Of a stretch of 64,000 bases of DNA, positions 11,897-57,926 are shown piece by piece (position 1 is the stretch's first letter; each line of letters opens with the position of its first letter). The translations under genes and the position numbers were made by a program. Origin of the DNA: Acanthaster planci (Eukaryota; Echinodermata; Asteroidea; Valvatida; Acanthasteridae). The notes beneath the pieces were generated by a model. That model did no database searches and was not told the DNA's origin. It saw nothing but the letters and a program-made list of their open reading frames with translations. The stretch spans positions 940,237 through 1,004,236 of the forward strand of contig NW_019091390.1 of assembly GCF_001949145.1 (NCBI RefSeq). Direction: 5' to 3'.

Positions 11897-11979
11897 ATGG
11901 AGTTTATTCAGTTTACCTTTGTACTTGTGGCAGCTTTATGTGCTATCTATTACAGTGGCCAAGGACCTCATCTGATGAG
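11897..11979 (+). CDS. GST exon 1 (hydrophobic N-terminus)
   Basis: Begins at ATG 11897 and encodes MEFIQFTFVLVAALCAIYYS then GQGPHLM, ending at ATGAG|GTTAGT in phase 2. The next exon supplies the missing base to complete Arg28. The hydrophobic run has a single acidic residue near the start and reads as a signal anchor or signal peptide. The in-frame sequence upstream is open but less protein-like. This exon is the least certain part of the model, because no homology anchors it; support is the fitting splice phase and position. Confidence 0.6.
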
Positions 11980-14900
11980 GTTAGTGTGGTTGAAAATCAT
12001 GTCTTTTGGAACCATCGTCGATGAATTTAGGTGGTTCTGCAAAAACGGGACTAGGGCCCACTGCCTGGCCGCACAGAAGCTTAGTAGTCCTGATACAAAA
12101 ACATTGATTATTGTATTAAAACAGTTGACAACGCTTTTCGTCCTCATTGCCACAATCATCAACACCATCACCACTGTCATCTTCACGATATTACACTGCA
12201 ATCATTCTTGACCTTATATCTCCATGACCAGCACCACCACATCATCATCATGCAAATGGCAATCAATATCACCATTACATTCTGGTCGTCCTTATGATAA
12301 CCGCTTCATTATTCCCATCATTACCATTACAGTCACCATCACCATCGTTATCAACATCCTACATTTTCATATATTCCTACAGGACAACGCCTGCAATTTT
12401 TATTCCTTCAACATATTCAACAGTGCATTGTCGTTATTAATTTCCATGCCAACTCATCTTCTCCATCGTCCTCGTCAGGAGGCTGAACGAACTCGTGACA
12501 GGCAAAAAAGGCTGTTCCCCGGTGGCCGATCTTGATTTTGTCACGCTTCATTACTTTGCGGGGCGTGGGCGGGGCGAAGCCATTCGTCTGATGTTGGAGG
12601 AGGCAGGCATTCCGTACAACCAGACAGACTTCACCATGGAGACCTGGCCCCAAGCCAAGAAGGCAGGAATCAAGTCCGGAATTTACACATTTGGGCAAGG
12701 TAAATAATTATAAAAGATTTGCCTGAATAATGTCAGCACTCAGTTATTTTCAAGGTAAAATCTTCAGTAAGCACCTGTAAAGTTTTTCCTTCATGGATCT
12801 CCATCTGAGGCAACTTTTCCTTTCTTTCCGTCATGGTTCTTCAGCTTTGCAAAAGTGTATGCCTTAGCTCTGAAGTGTTTCTTCATCCATTACAGTGGCA
12901 GTTGTTCATAAGAAATTCAACAAGTTTTGAAATACCACCTCTTGAAATTGACTAATGAAGATATGAAAGATCAGTCTTTGTGCAAAGAGTTCAGCTTTAA
13001 GCTCTGAAATCTAAACCTGTTCATCCATTCTCAACTGGGAGTGAGTGAACAGGTCTTTGTTACTGCCACAGAACAATAAGCGGATAGCTTTTCAATCCTC
13101 TGTGAGCATGACCCTATCCACCTCTTGGAGATAATCTGTACCTTAAGGCTCTTGGAGATAAGGTGTGGTTGGGTTGTTAACCTTGAATAACTCAATTTCT
13201 AAAGGCTGGTCATTTGGGAATAATGCAAAACACAGCCATGATGACACATCTCAGACTCATGTTCAGGGGGGGTTGTCCTAATTTTTTGTCCCCCTTGGAT
13301 GACTAGCTCCTGTTTGGTGATTCAACGGTGCATATGTGTCTATCCTTCCTCTTTGGCTAATGGTTCTCTTCACGGTATTTTTTTTTTACGTCCTCTCTAA
13401 TTGTTGATACAGTCCCAGCTATGGTGACGCCGTCCGGCCTACACATGGTGCAGAGTCAAGCCATGGCCCATTACATCGGCCGGGCCACGGGCATGGAATG
13501 CGACTGTGAACAGCTCCACCACTGCGAGGTCATCGCCCTGGGCACTGGTGAGGAGACCCGGTCGTGTCGGGTCTGTCTGTTGGACCGTCTGGGTGTCAGT
13601 CCGTTTGGTTTTCCAACGACGGTTGCTGTGACACGTCCTGGCAGCCCTTTGTTGAGAAAGTAAAAACACATTTGTGCAGGGAAAAAAGTAGTATTTTTGA
13701 GGGGGGAGGGATATTTTAAATAAAGGCGAATTGCAATTTCAGTCAGATTTCAGAGATGGATGGGAACTTGTCCTCCATCTTTTTAGACTGCAGCTTGGAG
13801 TAAAACAAAAAAGAGCAGATTGATTAAAACAGGTGGATTGTTCAGGCTAGTGAGGGAAAGTGGGAACGGTTGACTTGCTGCCTCTTCAGAAAAATACCAC
13901 TATTTGTAAGATGGTCACGGAGGCTGTAATGTATGACTAACACCCACTGACAGGGTTTCTTAGCTCTGTAGTAGTTTTATCTTAGCGTAGTTGTCTGTTT
14001 TGTTAACTTCATACTCGTCTTTCCACAGTTTGTCCTACCGTTGGTTGTTAAGCCAACTGTCTATCTGTCCGTCTGTTTCCAATCTTGTCTATTTGAACCC
14101 TGATCCACCTCAGAATGCTATAAGGTCCAAACTGGTCGTACAAACATGTAGAACCTTGTTGCATTGGGAGTTAATGAGAGCCATTCAGCTCTTTGGCAGT
14201 AGATAGTGGATCTGCTTTGTATCCTGTGATGGCTGACTGTTTGACCTCCAGACAGATGACCCTGTTGATCATGTTCCTCTGAGCATGGCTTCTCTCTCAC
14301 TCTACCAACTGCAGACGAGGTGGTTTCTAGCTGAAACACTGTGTAGGTTGGGAAGGGTTGATGTACTAACGTGCTTCTGAAAAGGAGGGATTTCTTTATG
14401 TAAACTTCTTTCCTCTCAGAGGTTAACTATAAATCATGTGTAACTGCCTTGCTAGTTGTAACCTGAACTGCTCAAAACTACCCAAGCATGTCCTGTACAT
14501 TTCACCTGTGAATGTGTCGTGTAGATACCAATGGTCTCATTTATTTCTTTTCTTTTTTCAAACTTTCAGTAATTATTTTTTTCAATGTTGCCATTGTTTC
14601 CTGGTACTTACAGAGGACTTCCGTAGCAAGCTGAGCAAGATTATCTATGACCCAGGCTTCTCCGTGAAGATGAGGGACGAATATCTCCAGTCCACGGCAC
14701 CAATGTGGCTGGAGCATTTTGAGAAGCTGGCGCCCAGCATCCAGGCGGAGGTGAGGGTCCCACAGGATGAAAATATTCAGGGCAAACTGAGACTTGAAAC
14801 TGTACCCCGTCCCTTGTTTGGCAAACTGTGCTCACTCTGTTAACTGGACTCAACACAGTAGTGTTGTGTGCGAGTCCATCACAAGTCCATCTCGAGTCAT

Positions 14901-15949
14901 TCTGTCTTCAGCCAATTCACAAGATATTCAAATGAACATTCCTTTGTCATTGTTCACCCTGTTACTTATGAGTTGCCTTGTGAAGGGACTTGTGAAAGGA
15001 CTTGCGAAAGGACTTGTGTTAGACTTGACTCCAACACTATTTCACAGCAAGGCATACAAATTTGGTGCAAACCAAGAGCAGCCCTTGTCCATCGTGAAGC
15101 CCAGCATTTTACACCAGGGATATTTTTCAAGCAAGCTTCTAATGTTTAATTCTTGAATGCTTAAGGTGCACCACTACCAAAAAGTGTGGCATTGTTTCAT
15201 CGAAGTCGGCTGGAATGAATCAGGATATATCAAGGAATGTAGTCATATGCTGTGCCCTGGAACTTTCAACCGCTAAGTTGGCACACAAGGCAAAGCTGTG
15301 TTGCAAATGGCAAAGTTGTGCTGAGCAGACTGATCTGATTTGAGCAAGGAGCAAGTCCTTTTCATTTAGCCTTGTTAGTGACAGGACCCGGCTTAATTAC
15401 CTGTGGGGTGACGTGGGGCGCATGGGACCGTGTGTGATAGGATCCAACTGAGCAATTGAGGGTAATTATTCCGTCCTTTCCTCCCCGGTGCCAATATCAG
15501 AACCAGGCCCAAGTAATTTCTTTGTTAGGGGGGGAATGAACGTTGTCTCATTGCCATGTGGCCCATGCATGGGCTTCATTAAATGGCTTGGCTCATACCC
15601 TGAACACTCACCCTGAAGGAAGTCGTGCCAACTACCTGCCCCGTAATTTTTCACTTAATGGTAGATCGCGCTTCTCTCTCTCTTTGTGCAGGACGTGGCA
15701 TACTTCGGCGGCAAGCACATCACCTGGGTGGACTTCCTGGTCTTCGACCTGCTGGACGTCAACATGGAGTTTGGGCAGGTGGACCTGGGGCGCCCTCAGG
15801 TGGCCATCCTGAGTAACTACCCCAAGCTGCAGTCGTTCTACAATCAGTTCCGGACGCGGCCGCGCATTGCCGCGTATTTGAACAGCAGCAAGCGGGCACC
15901 TTACAAGCTGCCCTACGTTCCCACTGTCAAGAAACAAGAAATTGCCTAA
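11897..15949 (+). CDS. Glutathione S-transferase, pi/mu type, with N-terminal membrane anchor (five exons)
   Basis: The spliced protein has 277 residues and would conjugate glutathione to electrophiles or act in a related prostaglandin or peroxidase reaction. Exons are 11897-11979, 12479-12699, 13413-13547, 14614-14750 and 15692-15949; all four joins use GT/AG and keep frame. The thioredoxin-like half has LHYFAGRGRGEAIR with the catalytic-type Tyr53, GQVPAM, and the glutathione-binding QS at 115-116. The helical half has EDFRSKL, then ITWVDFLVFDLLD with the GST N-capping box (T-x-x-D), and a mu-like end (YLNSSKRAPYKLP). The core resembles both pi (METW, EDFR) and mu classes, so I leave the class open. 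The core is about 225 residues, as usual. The extra 50 residues start with a hydrophobic segment (2-19), suggesting membrane attachment or secretion. Confidence 0.88.
12479..12699 (+). CDS. GST exon 2 (start of thioredoxin-like domain)
   Basis: The acceptor is CGTCCTCGTCAG and the donor CAAG|GTAAAT, in phase 1. It encodes residues 28-101, including catalytic-type Tyr53 and the RGRGEAIRLMLEEAG motif typical of pi, mu and sigma GSTs. There is no ATG at its start, so an upstream exon is required. A second possible acceptor lies at 12500-12501 and would shorten the linker. Confidence 0.85.
13413..13547 (+). CDS. GST exon 3 (glutathione-binding site)
   Basis: The acceptor is TTGTTGATACAG and the donor CACTG|GTGAGG. 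It encodes residues 102-146: VPAMVTPSG, then the conserved QS pair (115-116) that contacts the gamma-glutamyl group, then AMAHYIGRATGM. It is unusually Cys-rich after this point (MECDCEQLHHCEV). Confidence 0.9.
14614..14750 (+). CDS. GST exon 4 (helical domain)
   Basis: The acceptor is TGGTACTTACAG and the donor GCGGAG|GTGAGG, in phase 0. It encodes residues 147-192 (EDFRSKLSKIIYDPGF to SIQAE), matching the region between helices 4 and 5 of pi/mu GSTs. The upstream pyrimidine tract is long. Confidence 0.9.
15692..15949 (+). CDS. GST exon 5 (C-terminal helices and stop)
   Basis: The acceptor follows a CT-rich tract (CTCTCTCTCTTTGTGCAG). It encodes residues 193-277 with FGGKHITWVDFLVFDLLD, the conserved helix-6 core including the N-capping box, and ends KKQEIA at TAA 15947-15949. 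Third codon positions are GC-rich. Overlapping frames in this exon are shadows of the real one. Confidence 0.92.
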   Translation, partial: DVAYFGGKHITWVDFLVFDLLDVNMEFGQVDLGRPQVAILSNYPKLQSFYNQFRTRPRIAAYLNSSKRAPYKLPYVPTVKKQEIA

Positions 15950-17640
15950 AATATACCACAAGAATAGAAATGCTTTTTAATTCGAAAAGCAGTGTATCGA
16001 CAGAGTATCAATCATTTTATCTAATTTGCTTGTTCACTGGCGCCTAATCTTTTATTTGAATCACAGGCAATAAGTTTACCAGTTTTATTTTTCACTTCTG
16101 GAGTACGTTTATTTCAAATTTCTTTCCTCATGTGCTCCAGTAGCAGCTGTGAAAACATTACAAGGTATTCAGGATCCTTCAAGTAGCTTTCTGTTCTTAA
16201 TTTAACGGGCAGCAGAGAATGGAGAGGATTGGACTGAAAAGGATGCACACTAAAAACATTTGTTGCAAATGTGCATGGGTGCCAAATGCATGAAATTGTC
16301 AGGACACCTAACATGCATGCTTAAAGCCTTTTTTCCCAGATCACATTCACTGAAAAATTTAAAGTGATGAAACTGCAAAGCAGGATAATTAAATGAAACA
16401 AAATCAAAGCTTGAAAATTAATTCTGCCACTAGTAAATGCCTTCATTGTTTGAACAGAAATAGAATTTTGTCTTTTACATTGATGTACTTATGAAATATG
16501 TTTCCTCGGTATTGTTTGTATAAATTGCTTCAACTGTATATTCCAAATTGTATGTATGTCATCATGGTTCATCGCGTAGTTCATGTGCGCGTTGCAACTG
16601 CTCGTCAGTGCTAGAGCATGTTTTCTCAGAGTGCCTTTTTGACACCTGTTTAATACATCCAATTTGAAAGCAATACATATATGACATTGTTTATGAAGAA
16701 TTTAAGATCACGTCAAGGTAAAAATTAAAAAGATTTTGAATATCTGACTTTTACAAAATCAATTCTTTTGTCATGTTTGGAGTGTTATTTTACTGAGACT
16801 GTGGCCCTTTCTGTTAAATATGTATTGGCAATGATGCAACCTTTCATCTGGTCTTGTGGTGGTCTCAACCGCCACACTGATCAGTGACCCTAGCCTTGTT
16901 TGCAGACTGCCTGTGCCAGCAAACTGCTTGGTTCATGGGTAAAATGCTTGGTTCAGTTCTTGCGACATAACCACTCAACCGAGCAGAGAGCTACCTGAAA
17001 GTTGTGAGAAAGAATTCCACATACGGCTGCCGCTCGACACCCCGTGTACAAACCCTATGAAATGGGTCCGACAAATTCTGAGTGTTTTCCAATCGAGCAC
17101 CTCAATATTTTCACTGCTAAAATTGACTCTGTAGAACATTCTGTAGCTTTCACATGGCTGATGGGTCACTGCAGGGAAAACTTAGTGGCATCCATACATG
17201 GAATTCTTTCCAAATCGTGCGTCTTCAAACGAGGAAAAGGTAGATTTGAAATGAAACCTCATATGTTTGAAATGTCCAGTCGGGATAAAAGAAGTGGAAG
17301 ACACACGTTGCATCAGGAGTGAATGAAAAGTGATGATCAGTGGTTGGAATGCCTAATTCAGAGAGATGCAAGACGGGTACGGCAGCGTGTCTTCCACACA
17401 CAGTCTGAAGGACAAAAATAACTCCACATCTGCACTGTTTACTTGATCCAAATAATTTATTATAAAATTGGAAAATTTCTCAATTTTCTCAATCAACTTT
17501 ACTTTATGTTCACTTATACACTCTCTCCTAACAACGTTCATAGTCATTTCTTTTAATCCAATATTTTTTTTTCTATTTTTTTAAATTTTATTTTTATTTC
17601 TCATGAACCATTCATTGGAATTAGTTGAAAATCACTGACC

Positions 17641-17705
17641 GACGTGGGAACATAACCGGCCTTTCAACTTTTTGTTACCCTGAGCTTGATGGCTCTAACC
17701 ACGAG
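17641..17705 (-). repeat. Degenerate tRNA-like element (possible SINE head)
   Basis: On the minus strand CTCGTGGTTAGAGCC resembles an RNA polymerase III A box. About 34 bases further, GGTTATGTTCCC resembles a decayed B box (consensus GGTTCGANTCC). The spacing fits a tRNA. The second box is poor and no acceptor stem is evident, so this is at most an old tRNA-derived repeat. Confidence 0.35.
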
Positions 17706-20700
17706 TCTCTACAAACAGCGACATTTCCTCACCGACTACAAACACTACTATAAATTTACTAGAAAAATTCATTCTGTTTTTAAAAGTTACAGTTTTTTTT
17801 GTTATAAACACAGAGTTCTACATAAAAACAGACCACCATGCCGGCCTGAAGATTACGTGATATACAGTACAATAGGTAATACAGTACAGAAACATCAGGA
17901 GAGGTCTCCAATCATACCATCGTCATTTTTCAAAATAAACTATACTGTGAAATTAACCACAACCTCCAGTGCTAGGTCAAAGGTGAAGAGGATGTCTCCA
18001 AGACTATAGTTTTTCTTGGTGGCTGGCCCCAGAGGCCCGTATGAGACATTTCATATGCTTTTCATTAATGCATACCCTTTTGACACCTGTTGAGTTTGTG
18101 TATGGGCCTCGAGCTGGACCATGAGACAGACGGTGCTATTTTCTTAGCAACAGAGGCTCCTTTGATACCGAACTGCACTTCTTTGGTTCACAAACGACCA
18201 AGAAATGCAAGCGTCACGATCGCATTGCTACCAAGAGAACGAACACTCCCCGATCAACACGGCTCTTTTCAACTAAAGTATAAGGGGGTCTTTCTGCTCG
18301 AGGCTGCTTGGCCTTGACAGGGTCAAAGGTCACATGTCAACAATAGGGGCCCCTCAGCTTGGGTCAAATGAGGCAAGCAATAGCCACATACTTGACAACG
18401 GCTTGAAGTACAACATACGCCTGTGGTAAGTGCACAATGCCACTCGACGTATGCTTCCATAGACGCTCGCGTTAATTTTCCAATGTAATGTGTGGTACCC
18501 TGAAGCCATGTGCATAATCGCACAGTGCATTCGGGCATGTAGTGACTCATTCTCAGCTTCAAGAAATCCAATTCAATTGATTCAATAAATCACTTTACAG
18601 ACAACATAAGAACAGCCTTTAGATGGCTGTTCATAGAGTGGACTGAGGCATCAAACGTGGATGTCACTGTGCACATTCCAATTTCAGAAGCAACCCTACG
18701 TTTGCAACTTGTTCTAAATACTTCACCATCAAGTAACAACTTTGTTTCCTGTAAAAGCAACAACATCGTGTTTGTGACGCAAAGTTTTTCACTAACACTG
18801 GAGAGTTACAGAAAAAAAAAAATAAACAAACAAAGCAGGCTGGCTAACCTGAGAATCCAAACAATGAAAAAGACCCCCCCAAAACAAAAGTCCCCACATG
18901 CATTAAACAAAGAAAGCCACATTGTGATCACCTTCACACACAATATACTTGTTCTCCCCCCCCAAAAAAATAAAAAGAATGCCTGGACACGACTAAAATT
19001 TGCAGAATATGCCACTCTATCTCCACCTTTGAATAACCTGGAGAAGTAAGAGACAACAAAGATAGAGACGGTGACAGAAGTGATGTAATATTGGTAGAAG
19101 AAAGGGCAATGTTTCCACTGCCTCGATTCCACAAAAAGGAGGGCTACACAACGTCCTTCATAAATAAATAACCAATCTGTTTATATATATATACAAACAT
19201 CCGTAAGGACCAACAAACAAACTGACATCTACACATGGCACAATCATGCAGGTCTCCCCATTATGCTGCACACATTTTCCGATCTCTATGCCTGCTCCGA
19301 TAAAGTATAAATTAATGAAATAAAACTGCTTTACACGGTGGTCATTTGCTGGCCACAAACAAAACTAAAAATAACATTTTGACGGTTGCTAAAAATTCAC
19401 TACATTGCACCTATGCCTAGTAATAGTTGTATTTTTTTTTCTTTTTTAAAACTTTTTTGTTCATTCTCTATTTCTACAACATCTAGAGACTTGCTTTCAC
19501 TTTTTTTTCCGTATTCATTTCTAAAACAGTCATCTACACTTGAAACCTTTACAGCACCATTGTGGCAGTTCACATCTGTCAGGCCAGACAGCAGTTTTCT
19601 ACACGATTTAGACATTTCCAATCAAATCAACCCAACCTAATCTCTCAAAATCAAATTGTCTCCCCCAAAACTCAATCCTTTAAACCTGTTGTTGTTTTTA
19701 AGATATGCAGCAACACTTTCTCGTTAAATATGCAGCACCAAACATCCAAGATTTCTCCGTCCATGCTTCTTCAACACCCAGGGTCAAAGGCTATAAACTC
19801 CACCATTTCTTGGTTACCATGCCCGAGTTGGTATTTATGTAAATATATGCAAAAGCAGTTTAATGGGACTGGTTATACTTTACTATGTTCTGTTGAATAT
19901 GATACTTGACTGGTTTACTGCAGCAGTACCTCCTGCTAACTCATAAATATTTATAATGTATGTAACAATAACATCACATCTAAACAGTGTTTTGCTTTAA
20001 GATAATGGAGTACATTTGTACAATCATGCAAACGTGGTTACTTCCATGAGTGTAAAATGATAAAATGAGGTAGATACACATTTTCATACAATACCAGATA
20101 CAGGAAAAAATTATTCGGGACTTAATCGCTGAAATTTCAACCGAAAGAGAAATTACACCATGAACAAAAATCTCAACAAAACACCTCCCCTGAAAAAAAT
20201 GGAGGGTGGGCACAGAAAGGGGAAGAAACAAAAATTCCTAACCCCTAGTTCCTCTTCCCAACAAACAGGAAATAAGCAAAATACAAACTCTATCTATTCT
20301 GCCATGTAATTGGAATAATTATGGAGTTCTAGCTAATCAATGGCAACTGGTCATAACCCAATGCCAAGGCTTTGAACATTTATAGGTATTATGCTGGGCA
20401 CATTTGAACACCTCCCATCTGGTGTTTTGCTCTCAGTCCAAACCTCAACCAAAGCAGGCCCACATAATCCAGAACTAGTGGCCACTCACTCCCTGTCAAA
20501 GTCCATCAATTGTAACCTGGTTTTGCAGACAAACGTATATATTTGTGGTATGCAATCTTGTGTGGATATTCCTGTGTTTCTGTATAGCTCAGGGGAACAG
20601 TGAGATGAACACTCTTCCACCCTGAATACGGGCGATTCACAAACGCACACTGGGTCGACACATTTAATGCATCGAGATTGACCGATGCGTAGCAAACTCT

Positions 20701-20831
20701 TGGAGACGCACTGTTGTGAATCACTTGTACGTTTGGCCATGACTTCCTCAGAAGTTCCTTAATTTCCTTTTCATTTGATTACAGACAACAGTAACCAAGG
20801 AATTCCTCTTACCACCCCCTCAGGAAGGTAG

Positions 20832-20863
20832 CCTTGTGTGGACCTGTGCAAGTCCACACAAGG
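20832..20863. repeat. Perfect 12-bp hairpin
   Basis: CCTTGTGTGGAC and GTCCACACAAGG pair perfectly around the 8-nt loop CTGTGCAA. The motif CAAGTCCACACA recurs at 20869-20880 and, diverged, at about 20889 (CAAGTCTGCACA). A transcript from either strand would form a stable stem-loop. The arms are too short for a typical animal miRNA precursor. Confidence 0.6.
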
Positions 20864-22822
20864 TCTCACAAGTCCACACATGGAATTACAAGTCTGCACA
20901 TCTCAAAAATCACGACCCACTTGCAGCCGAAGGTGAACCTGTTTAACCCTGACCCTCATGAAAAAGAAAAAAGGCCCAGAGGGTAGGCCGTAATGTGTTC
21001 ATCAGTCATCACCGGTATTATGTTCAAAGCAGCTTCTGTGGTGACACAAACCCCAGCTTTGTCTTTAATGCTTGCCAGCGGTGTCAGCCTGGCCAAGCTT
21101 GGGCGTGTGCCCCTGTGTGTATGCGCGCCTCGTTGAGTGAGGTCCTGGTTTCTCGTGTCAGGTGGAGATGTATCCAGACGGGAAACCAGCTCGGTTTCCT
21201 GCCATTATGGCTGATGATCAATATCACACATACTACGTGACAGGACGGGGGGAGGGGGTCGGTGGTTGGGGTTTGAAGCTCAAGGTTGAGCACAGGTATT
21301 CCAATTCTTTCATTTTCTTGTTCTCGGTTAAAAAAAAAAATCATCACAAATTCTCAAATTTTGACGTTTTTAACTGAAGCTCCGATGATTTCTTAAGCCC
21401 AGGTGGCAATGCCCCTGAAATATTCCCCTTGGGGTTCATCAAGCCACTGAGCCCTCTCTTTTCTTTTCAGCTGGAGGGGTATCAATCTCCATTGGTGGAA
21501 AATATGCCCCCAGCCCCTAACATTGGCTGCAGAGGAGGTTAAACTGTCAATTTTTATTGGTGCTATATGCTGGTCCCGTCTAGGCCATTTGTTTCCCATT
21601 GCAGGGCAAAGAGGTCAGATTCCTCCAGCTGTTTTTGCCTAAAGGTCGGGCCAAAAAACCCAGGGGCTGGCGTCCTCAACCGACACCCAGTTGTTTCCAC
21701 GTGTTCGCGAGCATGGCGCCCCCGTGGATGTTCTCCAGTGCTGCACTAACGCGAAAGGAAACCAGCCGTAACTGGGCCCGACTGCTGGGTAATGGGGCGG
21801 TAATCAACGGGAAACCCGTACAGCATTGGCGGAGGAAGTCGTGGGGATATCGGATAATTTTATCTATGTGCGGTCGACGGAAATGCTGAGCATTGAAACC
21901 GGGCCCGAATCATAAAGCGATTGTTGTTTTGTGGCCGAGACTGGCAAGTCGATGCCTGGCCCTAGAGAGCCCACATAAATAACCCAAGCAACACCACATG
22001 TTATGAATCACACGGCCCATATGGGCTCTAATCCCCACCAGGCTCTTTGGCAAATAAATGTGAGCAGGAAAAAAAACTCCACTCCGTTATACATCTAGCC
22101 TTGTTCATGAACTAATCTTCACGTCCAACATTCAGATTTTTTAATTTTTTCCTTTTCGTTTGCAACATTAGCAGGAAGTTTAAAAATGTCCGAGTCAATG
22201 CTTTTATGAAAACAATGAATTTCTGTTGGACGTGTTACGACACGCTAAAGTCAACAACTTCTACAATTTTTGGTGATAAAATTCCTTGCACAAATCGAGA
22301 AGGTGTACATTTTAAAACTGGAAATGGCTCCTTTTTTCCCTCTTTTTAAAAACTCTGTTTCTTTTAAAAACTTCATACATTAAAACTGATATTGTCATTG
22401 TTTTGTAGATTTCTACAATACTGTTTTGGTAGTTCTTGTTGCAGTGTCCAGACAGGATGAACAGGAGTACTCCTTGCCATGGGACACACTGATGACACGC
22501 AAAAAAAAATACAGGCATATCATTGCACTGTGTTTTCACACATGCGTCCGACTGGTGAGTGTGGACTGGTCCAAACCGGCCCAGATTAAAGTGGAATGAA
22601 CCGGAACAAACTAGTTTGAACCAGAACAACGGGGTTCAGTTGCGGTTGCAGGTTGACACTCAATTTAAAAAACTTTGCACTGTGACCAGAAAAACTGTAC
22701 TTTTCTTCATAAAAAGCAAGGATGCTATCATTGACGGCTACAACCATTTATATCAAGACGGGCGATTTTAATTTTTGTTTGTAAAAGGACATGACGATTT
22801 TTCCACTCGGACTGGCCACACG

Positions 22823-56973
<34,151 letters not shown>

Positions 56974-57077
56974 TTATTTAAAAAATTAGTTTTAGCAACA
57001 AACACACATACGCATATGTATGTATACATGAATGCCAGTATTCCAAATAGGGCATTCTCACTGGCCCAAGTGACACA

Positions 57078-57149
57078 ACATACATACATACATACATACA
57101 TACATACATACATACATACATACATACATACATACATACATACATACAT
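57078..57149 (+). repeat. (TACA)n microsatellite, about 18 units
   Basis: An uninterrupted run of CATA/TACA repeats of about 72 bp. Its unit is the half-site of the TACATGTA motif common in the window. The frame reading YVCM repeats here is an artefact. Confidence 0.95.
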
Positions 57150-57926
57150 CGACCACTGTCGTAGGCAAAACCACACACAGTATTTACATGCACATGTACT
57201 AAGTAAGCAAGTCTTCAAGGCTTCGAAAATGGTAAAAGTTGTGAGGAAAAACAAAGTGCTAACCAACCAGCCACTGCTGCATCAGAATAGCAATGACAAC
57301 CTTACATGACACAAGTGGTGACCATGACGCCATTGGATGAAAACTTCAGAGTTACTTCACGTGAAAATGAACCCCACTGTCAAGTGCACAATATACAACA
57401 GATACTGTCATGCTAACCAAACCCTTGCCCACAATACTGGTGGCTCATCATGGGCAACGGTGTGATCATGTGGCACATGTACATGTACTTTGGCATCTTT
57501 TGATCGGACCCTTTACCGAGACACAGATGGCACCAGGCGCATTCCATGAACACCAACATCACCAGTTAAGCTTTCGCGTTCAGTATCTGAGTTACCGCCT
57601 GCCCATCTTGCACAGCCTCCCTTTTGAGCTCAGTTCTTTTTTTTTTAATTTCGTTCTTTTCACATCAAAGCATATGCATTTCCACTTGATCGCAATCTGT
57701 GTGTGCACAGCATGTGCACTTTATAGGCAATCGGCAAAGCTGAACTGGGTTAAACTTTGCCAGTCATCCGAGAAGTACATGTACATGTACGTTAGTCTGC
57801 ATCAGTCAGGGCCATTTGGAATCAGAATGCCTGGTACTCAGGTACATGTCCAGACAAATGGTATTTGCATTTATCTGCATTGCAAGTCGGTCCCATCAGT
57901 GACTTCATGTACATCCACCAATACAG

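Larger units (their letters stand above)
15950..22822. other. 3' UTRs and intergenic DNA between convergent genes
   Basis: No further exon is supported over about 6.9 kb. The first part is probably GST 3' UTR, with ATTAAA-type polyadenylation candidates at 16388-16393 and 16724-16729. The last part is probably ZSWIM 3' UTR; a minus-strand AATAAA lies at 21553-21558. A degenerate tRNA-like element (17641-17705), a C8A7 tract (18956-18970) and a hairpin (20832-20863) lie between. The UTR limits cannot be set from the sequence. Confidence 0.5.

Noticed and set aside
11968-12211. Continuation of the GST exon 1 frame to the stop at 12211 as an independent 105-residue membrane protein
   Set aside because: The frame is open to 12211 from ATG 11897, but a GTTAGT donor at 11980 fits the GST model by phase and the remainder looks like intron with CATCA-type low complexity. 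Kept as an alternative only.
57061-57150. Peptide with repeating YVCM / THIH residues
   Set aside because: It is a translation artefact of the TACA microsatellite.
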